64,000 bases of DNA from Acidovorax sp. A79 (GCF_041154505.1 NZ_AP028672.1:5000501-5064500), one strand, 5' to 3'. Shown: positions 9,400 to 18,115, counted from the first letter of the stretch. Notes: a model not told the origin generated them from the letters alone. Numbers and translations: made by a program.

Positions 9400-10380
9400 A
9401 TGCGAACCTTCGCTGCCATCATGACCGCTGCCAGTTTGCTGTGGGCGATGCCCGCTGCCCATGCGCAGGCCCAGGCCCAGCACCCCAGCTATCCCACCAA
9501 GCCCATCCGCATCATCGTGGCCTATGCCGCGGGGCAGGGCACCGATGTGGCCACCCGATTTTTGGGCGAGCAGCTCGGCCGGGAACTGGGCCAGCCCATC
9601 GTCGTCGAGAACAAGGCCGGTGCCGGTGGCAACCTGGGCACCGAGCTCGCGGCCCAGGCCCCAGGCGACGGCTACACCCTGACCATGGGCACCAACGCCA
9701 CCCATGTGCTCAACCAGTTTCTCTATGCGAAGCTGGCGTTCGACCCCGAGAAGGATTTCGAACCCATCGCCATGGTGGGCACGTTTCCCATGGTGCTGGC
9801 GGTGGGGGCCAATGCCCCCCACCATTCCGTGGCGGAACTGCTCGAATCCGTGAAACGCGCCCCCCGCTCGGCCGACATCGCGATGCCCAGCACCTCGGCG
9901 CGCCTGGTGGTCGAGTTCCTGAAGGAGCGCTCGTCGGCACTGCTGTTCGGCGTGCCCTACAAAGGCTCGGGCAACGCGGTGACCGATGTGCTGGGTGGCC
10001 AGCTGCCGGCGGTCATCGACACGCCCCTGGCGCTGCGGCCCCACATCGCGGCCGGCAAGCTGCGTGCCATTGGCGTCACGTCGGCAACCGCCAGCAATCT
10101 GGCGCCCGGCGTGAAGCCCATCGCGGAGCAGGGCCATCCGGGTTTCGAGTTCGTGGCGTGGAACGCGCTGTATGCGCCCAGGGGCACGCCGGCGGCGGTG
10201 ACCGGTGTTCTCAATGCGGCGGTCAACAAGGTGCTGGCCCGGCCCGAAGTGCGCCAGCGCCTGCTGGAACTGGGCTTCGAGCCCGCGGGGGGAACGGCCG
10301 CGGCCCTGATCGAGTTCGCCAGGAAGGAGCGCCAGCGCTGGGCGCCCATCATCAAGGCCGCGGGCATCCGCGCGGACTGA
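9400..10380 (+). CDS. Bug family tripartite tricarboxylate transporter substrate-binding protein
   Basis: A 326-residue periplasmic binding protein with a signal peptide (about 1-24, AHAQA). It shows Bug-family landmarks: YPTKPIRIIVAYAAGQGTD near the N-terminus, ENKAGAGGNLGTE, and a VPYKGSG motif. Bug proteins bind carboxylates for TctAB-type transporters, which are not in this window. Clustering with CoA-ester genes suggests that it presents their substrate. AAAGGAGA precedes the start. Confidence 0.93.
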   Translation: MRTFAAIMTAASLLWAMPAAHAQAQAQHPSYPTKPIRIIVAYAAGQGTDVATRFLGEQLGRELGQPIVVENKAGAGGNLGTELAAQAPGDGYTLTMGTNATHVLNQFLYAKLAFDPEKDFEPIAMVGTFPMVLAVGANAPHHSVAELLESVKRAPRSADIAMPSTSARLVVEFLKERSSALLFGVPYKGSGNAVTDVLGGQLPAVIDTPLALRPHIAAGKLRAIGVTSATASNLAPGVKPIAEQGHPGFEFVAWNALYAPRGTPAAVTGVLNAAVNKVLARPEVRQRLLELGFEPAGGTAAALIEFARKERQRWAPIIKAAGIRAD

Positions 10381-10393
10381 CGCAAGGCTCCGC

Positions 10394-10795
10394 TCAGGAG
10401 CCCGCCTGGAACGTGCCCGGGAAGAGATTCCCGGGCACTTCGATGGTGGCGGGCACATAGCGCAATTGGGCGCGCATCAGCGGGGTGCCCCCCGTCTGGC
10501 CGCGCTCCTCGCACCAGGCCTCGATGGCCACACACGCATCCTCGCCGCTGCTGGACACCAGGCGGCCCGTGAACGTCACACATTGGCCCAGCCGGGGCCG
10601 GGCCAGCAGCGTGACGTCGGACAGCCCCACCAGCTCGACCGGCGCTCCAAAATGCTGCCCCGGCAGCACGGCCCCCGCGAGGTCCATGGTGGCCAGCAGC
10701 CAGCCCGTGGGCACCTGGCCGCTGGCATCGATGTCCGCGGGCATGGTGATGGTCTTGAGCAGGGTCTGTGCCGCCGCGGTACCGGGCGCCGGCAT
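10394..10795 (-). CDS. acyl-CoA thioesterase-like hotdog protein
   Basis: A 133-residue single-hotdog protein resembling acyl-CoA thioesterases: a PADIDASGQVPTGWLLATMD segment leads into the hotdog helix, followed by a beta-rich half. The ATG at 10795 sits two bases after the stop of the IclR gene, so the pair is probably translated from one message. It may hydrolyse a CoA ester made by the neighbouring operon; substrate unknown. An upstream in-frame start at 11059 would lie inside the IclR gene and was rejected. Confidence 0.8.
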   Translation of the reverse strand: MPAPGTAAAQTLLKTITMPADIDASGQVPTGWLLATMDLAGAVLPGQHFGAPVELVGLSDVTLLARPRLGQCVTFTGRLVSSSGEDACVAIEAWCEERGQTGGTPLMRAQLRYVPATIEVPGNLFPGTFQAGS

Positions 10796-10797
10796 GG

Positions 10798-11610
10798 TCA
10801 GCTCCCGCCCAGCAGGCGAGACAGCTCGGCCGCCTCCCGCTGCATGACCTGGGCCAGCTGCTGCACCACGGCGGCACCCATCTGGCTGCTGAGCCCGACC
10901 ACCACCAGGGTATGGACCAGCCGTCCGCCCGGCGCGAAGACGGGCACGGCCACGACCGTGATGCCGGCCATGAAGTTGTCGCGGTCCAGGCTCCAGCCCC
11001 GGGACCGCGTGAGCTCGACCTCCTTCTTCCAGGTGGTGTACGTGGGGGCCTTGTCCCACACCACCCGGGCGAATTTCTCCTTGAGCGCGGGCCAGCTTTC
11101 GCCGCTGTAGGCCGCGATCAGCCGCCCCGTGGCGCTGACCAGCGTCTCGAACTGGCTGCCCACATCGGTGTGCACCCGAAACGGCTGGCTGGAGCGGGAC
11201 AGCGCCAGCACCATCACCGTCTGGCGCGATGTGATCTCCACCCCCATGGCCGTTACGCCGAACTGCGCGGCCAGGCGGTCGAGCACCGGCTGCACCAGCT
11301 GCGTGAAGCCGCCGCCCTCCAGCACGCTGCGGGCCAGGCTGATCATGCCGGTGCCCAGCGCGTAGCGCTTGGTCGACGGGTCGAGCGTGACCAGGTCTTC
11401 GGCCACCAGCACCCGCAGGATGTGCAGGCAGGTGCTGGGCACCAGGTGCAAGGCTTCGGCCACCGTCTTCAGCGTGAGCGGCTGCTTGTGCTCGCCCAGC
11501 AGCCGCAGGATGGCGATGGAGCGTGTCACGGCGGGCACGGGCCGCACGCGCACGCCTTTGGTCGGCTTGGTGTCGGCGGGGGGCGGGGCGGGCTTGGAAC
11601 GGGAGGCCAT
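10798..11610 (-). CDS. IclR family transcriptional regulator
   Basis: A 270-residue IclR regulator. The N-terminal winged helix is in residues about 20-85 (TRSIAILRLLGEH, LVPSTCLHILRVL), followed by an effector-binding domain. ATG 11610 gives the normal family length. A longer version from ATG 11817 overlaps the upstream thioesterase stop as ATGA and would add about 69 low-complexity residues; coupling makes it possible but it is less likely. The gene probably controls the divergent catabolic operon. Paired operator-like sites at 5281 and 12287 are candidates. Confidence 0.9.
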   Translation of the reverse strand: MASRSKPAPPPADTKPTKGVRVRPVPAVTRSIAILRLLGEHKQPLTLKTVAEALHLVPSTCLHILRVLVAEDLVTLDPSTKRYALGTGMISLARSVLEGGGFTQLVQPVLDRLAAQFGVTAMGVEITSRQTVMVLALSRSSQPFRVHTDVGSQFETLVSATGRLIAAYSGESWPALKEKFARVVWDKAPTYTTWKKEVELTRSRGWSLDRDNFMAGITVVAVPVFAPGGRLVHTLVVVGLSSQMGAAVVQQLAQVMQREAAELSRLLGGS

Positions 11611-11813
11611 GGGCGGGTTCTGGAGCTTCAAACCGGCAAGCGTAAACCCATTTGTCGCCGCGTCGGCTGCAGCGCCGTGGTGCGGCCGGGCGCCGAAGAG
11701 AGCCATCAGGCTGTGGTGGGCGGGAATGTCCAGGGCGCGCTCCTTGTCGGGGTACAAAGAAATTTCGGCCGCGGCGTGGCGGCGGGCAGATGCCGGTGCG
11801 GGGCTGGCCGGCT

Positions 11814-12224
11814 TCATTTCATGGCTTTCATGAGCGCATGGGCCGTCAGCACCAGGCTCGCGCCCGCGCGCAGCTCGCCGCGCATGAAGACCAGGCTGCC
11901 GGTGCGCTCAATCACCTCGGCCCGCGCCTCGACGAACTGGCCGGGCCGCACCGGGCTCACGAAATGGGAATCGAGCTGCAGCGTGACGCAGGGGCTGCGG
12001 CCGCAGGCTTCCCAGGCCACGGCGCTGAGGGCGTGGTCCATCAGGGTCATCAGCGCGCCGCCGTGGGCCGCCCCCGCGGGGTTGAGGTGCTGCGGTCCGA
12101 CCGCGAAGCCATAGGCCCAGCCATGGTCTTCCCGCTGGGCCCACAGCGGCCCCGCGTGCTGGATGAAGCCGGCCAGGCTGCGCGCCTTCCAGCCCGTGCC
12201 TGGGGGAGAGAGGGTATCGGGCAA
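11814..12224 (-). CDS. PaaI family thioesterase
   Basis: A 136-residue hotdog thioesterase of the PaaI/YbgC-like group, with the HGGALMTLMDHALS motif that carries the catalytic region and a DSHFVSPVRPGQ segment. The family hydrolyses aryl- or acyl-CoA esters. It is the first gene of a leftward unit with the IclR and second thioesterase genes, and the operator-like sequence at 12287 lies 60 bases upstream of its start. A role in draining stalled CoA intermediates is an inference. Confidence 0.9.
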   Translation of the reverse strand: MPDTLSPPGTGWKARSLAGFIQHAGPLWAQREDHGWAYGFAVGPQHLNPAGAAHGGALMTLMDHALSAVAWEACGRSPCVTLQLDSHFVSPVRPGQFVEARAEVIERTGSLVFMRGELRAGASLVLTAHALMKAMK

Positions 12225-12286
12225 TGTGAACTCCTCGCACCTGTCTGCAGGGCAGGTGTTGGATGTAAATTGTACTTTTGAAAAAT

Positions 12287-12304
12287 AATTGTATTAGTAC
12301 AAAA
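12287..12304. promoter_or_regulatory. operator-like sequence, second copy
   Basis: AATTGTATTAGTACAAAA shares its first nine bases with the site at 5281 and keeps TTGT/ACAA arms at the same spacing. A further AATTGTAC occurs at 12268. It lies upstream of the PaaI thioesterase gene, as expected for a shared regulator. Confidence 0.4.
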
Positions 12305-12412
12305 TGCCTTGGGCATGAAGCTGCCCGGCCTGCGTGCCCATCCGCAGGCCGGGCCATAAGCCCTGGAGCCGGCTGGTGGAATGGGCCGGGCCGCAGGAAC
12401 CGCCGGAGTCCC

Positions 12413-13303
12413 TCAGGGCAGCTGCACCGTGTCCGCCAGGTGCCCGTACACCGCCGCGATGCGCCGCAGGTGGCGCGACTCGGGGTGCGTGAGCAGCCAC
12501 AGCCCGTTGTCGCACTCGGGCAGCGAGCCGGTGAGCGGGCGCAGGTCGCCGCGGCCCTGGGCCAGGAAGGTGGGCAACACGCCCACGCCCGCGCCCCGGG
12601 CCACCAGTTCCATCACGGTGAGCAGGCTGTTGACGCGGTAGGTGGGTTGCGCCCTGGGGTACTGCTTCTTGCGCCAGCGCACCGAGGGGTGGCCGGGCAT
12701 GGAGTCGTCGGGCGCGACCCAGGCCGCGCGGCCCGCCTCCACGTCGGACAGTGCCAGCGGGTTCGAGGCTGCGGTGTACAGCGCCGAACGGATCATGCCC
12801 AGCTGCCGGCCCACCAGATGTTGCGGCGGGCGCCTGGTGGCGCGCACGGCGATGTCGGTGTCGCGCCGCGTGAGGCTCACCAGTTCATTACCTGCATGCA
12901 GCTCGTACACCAGGGCCGGGTGACGGGGCTGCAGCACCTGCAGGGCGGGGGCGATGAGGCCCTGCAGGATGGTGTCGGTGGTGGAGATGCGCACCGTGCC
13001 CGAGACCTGCTCGGGCTGCGCCTGCGTGGCGGTGCGGGCGGCCTCCAGCGCGGCTTCCACGCGCTCGGCCTGCTCGGCCAGGGCCTGGGCCAGCTCCGAG
13101 GCGCGGTAGCCCGCGCGCGAGCGCTCGAACAGCGGCTGGCCCAGCCCGCGCTCGATGCGCTGGATGGCGCGGAACACGGTGGACGCATCCACGCCCAGCC
13201 GCTCACCGGCCGCCGCCAGCGTGCCGGTGCGCACCATGGCCAGCAGCACCTCGAGCTCGGCGGCGCCCAGGCGGTATTGCGCTAGTGCAATGGATGTTTT
13301 CAT
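12413..13303 (-). CDS. LysR family transcriptional regulator
   Basis: A 296-residue LysR-type regulator. The winged helix lies at about 10-70 (LAAAGERLGVDASTVFRAIQRIE) and a substrate-binding domain follows. ATG 13303 is used; the open frame upstream runs into the divergent promoter. It is divergent from two glutathione transferase genes and very probably controls them. A perfect palindrome TTTGCGCAAA lies 15 bases upstream of its start. Confidence 0.92.
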   Translation of the reverse strand: MKTSIALAQYRLGAAELEVLLAMVRTGTLAAAGERLGVDASTVFRAIQRIERGLGQPLFERSRAGYRASELAQALAEQAERVEAALEAARTATQAQPEQVSGTVRISTTDTILQGLIAPALQVLQPRHPALVYELHAGNELVSLTRRDTDIAVRATRRPPQHLVGRQLGMIRSALYTAASNPLALSDVEAGRAAWVAPDDSMPGHPSVRWRKKQYPRAQPTYRVNSLLTVMELVARGAGVGVLPTFLAQGRGDLRPLTGSLPECDNGLWLLTHPESRHLRRIAAVYGHLADTVQLP

Positions 13304-13317
13304 GGATGCGTATTTTG

Positions 13318-13327
13318 TTTGCGCAAA
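13318..13327. promoter_or_regulatory. palindrome between divergent LysR and GST genes
   Basis: TTTGCGCAAA is a perfect 10-base palindrome in the 118-base divergent promoter. Its position suits a LysR autoregulatory site; binding is inferred only. Confidence 0.4.
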
Positions 13328-13421
13328 TGCAATCATAAATTCTGTCTGTCGCCCGTGCCACCGCTGTGTACAGCGGCGATGCTCCCAACCCCTTTTTTTG
13401 CACAGAAAGCCCGCCACTGCC

Positions 13422-14030
13422 ATGAAGCTCTACTACGCCCCCGGCGCCTGCTCGCTCGCCGTCCACATTGCGCTGCGCGAGGTCGGCGTCCCCTTCGACC
13501 TGACCAAGGTGGACCTGGCGCACCACACCACCGAGACGGGTGCCAGCTACCTCGACATCTCCCCGCGCGGCTATGTGCCCTTGCTGGAGCTGGACGACCA
13601 GTCGCGCCACACCGAAGGCGCGGCGCTGCTGCAGTACGTGGCCGACCTGGACCCGGCGCAGGCGCTGATCGGCAAGCCCGGCTCGCGCGAGCGCCTGGCC
13701 GTGCTGGAGTGGCTCACCTTCGTCAGCACCGAGCTGCACAAGGGCTTCAGCCCCTGGCTGTGGCACAAGGAAACGGCCGAGTCCACGCGGCAGGCGGCCA
13801 AGGCCAAGCTGGCCGCGCGTTTTGCGGAGCTGGATGCCGTGCTCTCGCGCAGCGACTTCCTGGCGGGCGCGTACAGCGTGGCCGATGCGTATGGCTTCAC
13901 CATCGTCAACTGGGCCCACCTGCTGGGCATGCCGCTCACGGCCTACCCGCATCTGCAGGCCTGGATGGCACGCGTGGCGGCCCGCCCGCAGGTGCAGGCC
14001 GCGCTGCGCGCCGAGGGGCTGGCACCGTGA
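13422..14030 (+). CDS. gstA: beta-class glutathione S-transferase
   Basis: A 202-residue glutathione transferase. The N-terminal thioredoxin-like domain begins MKLYYAPGACSLAVH and carries Cys10, the catalytic cysteine of beta-class bacterial enzymes. The helical C-domain (about 85-200) contains FLAGAYSVADAY, the usual N-capping box. The family conjugates glutathione to electrophiles. It overlaps the next transferase gene by four bases (GTGA) and is divergent from a LysR gene, suggesting an inducible pair. Confidence 0.92.
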   Translation: MKLYYAPGACSLAVHIALREVGVPFDLTKVDLAHHTTETGASYLDISPRGYVPLLELDDQSRHTEGAALLQYVADLDPAQALIGKPGSRERLAVLEWLTFVSTELHKGFSPWLWHKETAESTRQAAKAKLAARFAELDAVLSRSDFLAGAYSVADAYGFTIVNWAHLLGMPLTAYPHLQAWMARVAARPQVQAALRAEGLAP

Positions 14031-14740
14031 GCGCAGCAGCGGCTGGCGCGCCCGCTCTCACGCTGGTCTCGCACGCGCTGTGCCCGTATGTGCAGCGCGT
14101 GGCCATCGTGCTGCGCGAGAAGGGCCTGGCGTTCGAGCGCCGCACCATCGATCTCGCCCACAAGCCCGGCTGGTTCCTGGCCCTCTCGCCGCTGGGCAAG
14201 ACGCCGGTATTGCAGGTGCGCGGCCAGAGCCTGTTCGAGTCGGCGGTGATCTGCGAGTACCTGGACGAGGTCGCCATGCCCACACTGCACCCGCAAGACC
14301 CGCTGCAGCGCGCCCGCCACCGTGCGTGGATGGAGTTTGGCTCCACGGTGCTCAACACCATCGGCGCTTTTTACGCCGCGCCGGATGAAGCCGCGCTGCG
14401 GGCCCGCGCGCAGGAGCTGCGCGGCCGCTTCGTGCAGCTCGAAGAAGCGCTGGGTGCGTTCAGCGGCGCGGGGCCGTACTTTGCGGGGCCGGATTTCGGC
14501 ATGGTGGATGTGGTGTTCGGCCCCGTGTTCCGGTACTTCGACGTCATCGACACGTTGCCGGGCGTGGACGGCCTGGGTCTCTGGCAAGGCTTGCCACGTG
14601 TGCTGCGCTGGCGCACGGCGCTGGCCGCGCGCGCCTCGGTGCAGCAGGCCGTCAGTGCGGACTATGCCGGAGGGCTGCGCGTGTTCCTGCGGGCGCGCGG
14701 CTCGGCACTGTCGCGCCGCATGGACGCGGTGGCGGCGTAG
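14027..14740 (+). CDS. glutathione S-transferase family protein (CPYVQR type)
   Basis: A 237-residue glutathione-transferase-like protein. The N-domain carries CPYVQRVAIVLREKG, so it has an active-site cysteine as in omega-like or stringent-starvation-like members, and SPLGKTPVLQV before the conserved ES (FESAVICEYLDE). The start is GTG 14027, overlapping the stop of gstA, which implies coupled translation. It probably reduces or deglutathionylates products; the substrate is unknown. Confidence 0.88.
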   Translation: MSAAAAGAPALTLVSHALCPYVQRVAIVLREKGLAFERRTIDLAHKPGWFLALSPLGKTPVLQVRGQSLFESAVICEYLDEVAMPTLHPQDPLQRARHRAWMEFGSTVLNTIGAFYAAPDEAALRARAQELRGRFVQLEEALGAFSGAGPYFAGPDFGMVDVVFGPVFRYFDVIDTLPGVDGLGLWQGLPRVLRWRTALAARASVQQAVSADYAGGLRVFLRARGSALSRRMDAVAA

Positions 14741-14750
14741 CTGCCTCGAT

Positions 14751-15287
14751 TCAATCGGCCCAGGTGCCCGGCGCCAGCCCGTCGAGCGTGTAGGGCCCGA
14801 TGGCCGCGCGGATGAGCCGCAGCGTGGGGTGGCCCACGGCGGCCGTCATGCGCCGCACCTGGCGGTTGCGGCCCTCGCGGATGACGAGTTCGATCCACGC
14901 GGTGGGGATGGCCTTGCGCTCGCGGATGGGCGGGTTGCGCGCCCACACGGCAGGCGCGGGCTCCAGCAGGCGCGCGCGGGCGGGCAGGGTGGGGCCGTCG
15001 TTCAGCACCACGCCGCTGCGCAGCGCGGCCAGCGCGGCTTCGCCTGGGATGCCTTCCACCTGCACCCAGTAGGTCTTCTCCATCTTGAAGCGCGGGTCGG
15101 CAATGCGGGCCTGCAACGGCCCGTCGTTGGTCAGCAGCAGCAGCCCTTCGCTGTCGGCGTCCAGCCGCCCCGCCACATACACGCCGGGCAGGTCGATGTA
15201 GTCCTTCAGGCCCTGCCACTTGCCTTCGGCGGTGAACTGGCTCAGCACGCCATAGGGTTTGTTGAAGCGGATCAGGCGCGAGGTCAT
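14751..15287 (-). CDS. rluE: RsuA/RluE-type 23S rRNA pseudouridine synthase
   Basis: A 178-residue pseudouridine synthase without an S4 domain, like RluE, which modifies U2457 of 23S rRNA in E. coli. The catalytic aspartate lies in [17 protein letters not shown] (about 42-58), and [11 protein letters not shown] marks the second family motif. Length and missing S4 domain favour RluE over RsuA or RluB, but the exact target is by analogy. ATG 15287 is used. Confidence 0.88.
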   Translation of the reverse strand: MTSRLIRFNKPYGVLSQFTAEGKWQGLKDYIDLPGVYVAGRLDADSEGLLLLTNDGPLQARIADPRFKMEKTYWVQVEGIPGEAALAALRSGVVLNDGPTLPARARLLEPAPAVWARNPPIRERKAIPTAWIELVIREGRNRQVRRMTAAVGHPTLRLIRAAIGPYTLDGLAPGTWAD

Positions 15288-15302
15288 GCGGGGAATTGTG
15301 TT

Positions 15303-15365
15303 TGAATGAAATTGGCCGCTGGCGCTTGTCCATCAAGCGCAATAAGCTATCAAAATAATAGCTAT
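15303..15365 (+). repeat. dispersed repeat copy C (fullest copy)
   Basis: GAATGAAATTGGCC, then GGCGCTTGTCCATCAAGCGC with complementary GCGCTTG and CAAGCGC arms, then AGCTATCAAAATAATAGC, a second small hairpin. It fills the gap between the pseudouridine synthase and the M23 peptidase; the TAG stop of the peptidase falls in the tail. This is the best reference copy for the family. Confidence 0.7.
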
Positions 15366-16288
15366 ACGGGGACGAACAGCGCCGGGTCCACCATGGTGCG
15401 GTTGAGCATCACGCCCCAGTGCAGGTGCGGGCCGGTCACGCGGCCGGTGGCGCCCACCTTGCAGAACGCGTCGCCCGCGTTCACCACGTCGCCCACGCGC
15501 ACATCCTTGCTGCTGAGGTGGGCGTACACGGTGAGCAGGCCCCGGCCGTGGTCGAGCCACACCGTGCCGCCGCTGAAGAAGTAGTCGCCCACGTCGATCA
15601 CCCGGCCCGGCAGCGGCGCCACGATGGGCGTGCCCGTGGGCGCGGCGATGTCCATGCCGCTGTGCGGGTTGCGCGGCTGGCCGTTGAACACGCGCCGCAG
15701 CCCGAACGAGCTGGAGCGCCGCCCCGGCACCGGCACGCGCATGCGCAGCGATGCCGGCGTCTGGCCCGCGGGTTGCTCGGTGAAGGTGGCCATCACCTGG
15801 GCTTGGTGCTCGCGCTCGCGCTCGTAGCGCGCCTGGTCCTCGGGCGAGAGGTCCACCGTGCGCGGCGACACCTGCAGGTGCTGCTCCTTGTACTGCTTGT
15901 GCGCCACGGTGTAGTGCACCAGCCGCGGGCTGCCGCCGCCTTCGGCCAGCACGGTGATGAACGCATCGCCGGGCGCGGCGGCCAGCGGGATGCCCACGAG
16001 GGCGGTCCATTCGATGGCATCGCCCACCACCCGCAGCGGCACATCCACATCGCCCTGGCGCACCTGCGCCACCGGCCGCGTGGCCGCGGGCCCGAGCGAC
16101 AGCCGCGCCACGCCCCCCGGCACCTGCAGCGCCTGGGGCCATACGGTGGGCGCGGGTGGCAAGGGCTTGGCGTGCAGCAGCCCCAGCATGGCGGGCTGCG
16201 CCAGAAGACCCGCCGCGCCCACCAGGGCGCTGCGACGGTTGATGGGGAGGGCGGGGTGGACGAGGGCAGGGCGGGCAGATTCAGACAC
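15362..16288 (-). CDS. M23 family metallopeptidase (LytM-like)
   Basis: A 308-residue periplasmic peptidoglycan endopeptidase or LytM factor. The C-terminal M23 domain shows the zinc ligands in HSGMDIAAP and the HLHWG motif; upstream is an EDQARYEREREHQ helical linker and a beta-rich N-domain. The start is a GTG at 16288 with a weak ribosome site. INRRSALVGAAGLLA near the N-terminus looks like a twin-arginine signal. All expected metal residues appear present, so an active enzyme is likely. The stop codon lies within a dispersed repeat. Confidence 0.88.
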   Translation of the reverse strand: MSESARPALVHPALPINRRSALVGAAGLLAQPAMLGLLHAKPLPPAPTVWPQALQVPGGVARLSLGPAATRPVAQVRQGDVDVPLRVVGDAIEWTALVGIPLAAAPGDAFITVLAEGGGSPRLVHYTVAHKQYKEQHLQVSPRTVDLSPEDQARYEREREHQAQVMATFTEQPAGQTPASLRMRVPVPGRRSSSFGLRRVFNGQPRNPHSGMDIAAPTGTPIVAPLPGRVIDVGDYFFSGGTVWLDHGRGLLTVYAHLSSKDVRVGDVVNAGDAFCKVGATGRVTGPHLHWGVMLNRTMVDPALFVPV

Positions 16289-16436
16289 GGCAGGGCAGGG
16301 ATAAAAAGCGCAGTGGTGTGTTTTTGGGGAGACGGTGCGATGCGGCCGCTGTCGCGACCCGCACCAGCGATTGTGCCCCCGGTGTTGGCGGCGTCCGCCT
16401 ACATTGCGCCGCCGGGCCGCCACCTACCATCGCGCC

Positions 16437-17735
16437 ATGCCGAAAGCCGCCCACCGCCGCCGCCCTTCCACCCTGCTCACGGTTTTTCTCACGGCCCTGG
16501 CCACGGGCGCGCTGGTGTTGCTGGCGCTCAACTTCACGGCCGGCGAGAAGAAGGTGCAGCAACAACTGCCGCGCCTGTACAGCACCGCCCACCCGCAGTT
16601 CGAACGCGCGCTGGGCAGCCTGCTGGGCCCGGGCATCGTGGGCGGCAATGCGGTGACCGAGCTGCTCAACGGCGACCAGATCTTCCCGCCCATGCTGGCG
16701 GCCATCCAGGCGGCGCAAAAAAGCGTCACGTTCGAGACGTACATCTACTGGTCGGGCGACATCGGCAAGCAGTTTGCCGACGCCCTGAGCGAGCGCGCCC
16801 GCGCCGGCGTGCCGGTGCATGTGCTGCTCGACTGGGTGGGCAGCGCCAAGATGGAAGAGAGCTACCTGGCCGAGATGAAGGAGGCGGGCGTGCAGATCGA
16901 GAAGTTCCACAAGCCCCACTGGTACAACCTGGCGCGCCTGAACAACCGCACCCACCGCAAGCTGCTGGTGGCGGACGGGCAGGTGGCGTTCACCGGCGGC
17001 GTGGGCATCGCGCCCGAGTGGACGGGCCACGCGCAAGACCCGGAGCACTGGCGCGACTCGCACTACCTGGTGCGCGGCCCCGCCGTGGCGCAGATGCAGG
17101 CCACATTTCTGGACAACTGGCTCAAGGTCACCGGCAAGGTGCTGCATGGCGAGGCGTACTTCCCGGCCATCGCGCCGGCGGGCACGCAAAAGGCGCAGAT
17201 GTTCTCCAGCTCGCCTTCGAGCGGCAGCGAGAGCATGCAGCTCATGTACCACCTGGCCATCACGGCGGCCGAGCGCAGCATCGACCTGTCGGTGGCGTAC
17301 TTCGTGCCCGATGAACTGACCCACAAGTTGCTGATGGACGCCCTGGCGCGCGGCGTGCGCGTGCGCCTGGTCACCCCCGGCGAACACACCGACACCGAGA
17401 CGGTGAAAGCCGCATCCCGCGCCACCTGGGGCGAGCTGCTGCAGGCCGGGGCCGAGATCTATGAGTACACGCCCACCATGTACCACTGCAAGGTCATGAT
17501 CGTGGACCAGCTGCTGGTGTCGGTGGGCTCCACCAATTTCGACAACCGCTCGTTCCGCCTGAACGACGAGGCCAACCTCAACGTGTACGACACGGCATTC
17601 GCCAGGCGCCAGACAGCGGTGTTTGAAGACGACATCCGGCGGTCACGCCGCGTGACGTACGAGGCCTGGCGGGACCGCCCGCTGCGGGAGAAGGCGCACG
17701 AGAAACTGACGGGCTGGCTGCGCTCGCAGCTGTAA
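16437..17735 (+). CDS. cardiolipin synthase-like phospholipase D protein
   Basis: A 432-residue phospholipase D superfamily protein. An N-terminal membrane segment (about 14-35) precedes two HxKx4D catalytic motifs: HRKLLVAD (about 181) and HCKVMIVD (about 352), each followed by family residues (FTGGVG and SVGSTNFDNRSF). This arrangement fits a ClsA/ClsB-type enzyme that makes cardiolipin from phosphatidylglycerol. It has one membrane helix rather than the two of ClsA. It is divergent from the M23 peptidase gene. Confidence 0.9.
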   Translation: MPKAAHRRRPSTLLTVFLTALATGALVLLALNFTAGEKKVQQQLPRLYSTAHPQFERALGSLLGPGIVGGNAVTELLNGDQIFPPMLAAIQAAQKSVTFETYIYWSGDIGKQFADALSERARAGVPVHVLLDWVGSAKMEESYLAEMKEAGVQIEKFHKPHWYNLARLNNRTHRKLLVADGQVAFTGGVGIAPEWTGHAQDPEHWRDSHYLVRGPAVAQMQATFLDNWLKVTGKVLHGEAYFPAIAPAGTQKAQMFSSSPSSGSESMQLMYHLAITAAERSIDLSVAYFVPDELTHKLLMDALARGVRVRLVTPGEHTDTETVKAASRATWGELLQAGAEIYEYTPTMYHCKVMIVDQLLVSVGSTNFDNRSFRLNDEANLNVYDTAFARRQTAVFEDDIRRSRRVTYEAWRDRPLREKAHEKLTGWLRSQL

Positions 17736-17741
17736 CGGTGC

Positions 17742-17805
17742 TTGAATGAAATAGGGCGCCAGCGCTCCTGGTGAAAGCGCCGCCTGCTATCAAAAGTGTA
17801 GTTTT
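17742..17805 (+). repeat. dispersed repeat copy D
   Basis: TTGAATGAAATAGGGCGCCAGCGCT, a middle GAAAGCGC, then CTGCTATCAAAAGTGTAG. It starts seven bases after the stop of the cardiolipin synthase gene and points the same way as copy C. Confidence 0.65.
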
Positions 17806-17866
17806 CTGCTTTGGATGCGGGGTGGGCGGGGGCGCCCCACGCCGGCATTGCCCCCTGTCCCACCGC

Positions 17867-18115
17867 TCAGTGCGTCACAAACTCGTACGTCACCGCTTCG
17901 CTGTCCACCATGTCGAGGATGTCGTCCAGCACGTCCTCGTCGTCGGTGCTGGCCCACAGGTCTTCGGGGTCGGCCGCAAACAGCGGTTCGATGGCGATGT
18001 CCATGTACTTGCCATCGGGCAGCTTGATGACGGGCGTGCCCTCGGAGGTATCGGCCAGCTCCCAGTCATCGGGCACGGTCATTTCGAGTTGGATGGTGAC
18101 GTTGAGTTTTTTCAT
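17867..18115 (-). CDS. small acidic hypothetical protein
   Basis: An 82-residue, strongly acidic protein (many Asp and Glu in DPEDLWASTDDEDVLDDILD) with no signal peptide or membrane segment. The ATG at 18115 is preceded by AAGGA. I do not recognise the family. The start PDDWELADTSEGTPVIKLPDG looks like a conserved small domain. It is flanked by two dispersed repeats and convergent with the cardiolipin synthase gene. Confidence 0.75.
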   Translation of the reverse strand: MKKLNVTIQLEMTVPDDWELADTSEGTPVIKLPDGKYMDIAIEPLFAADPEDLWASTDDEDVLDDILDMVDSEAVTYEFVTH

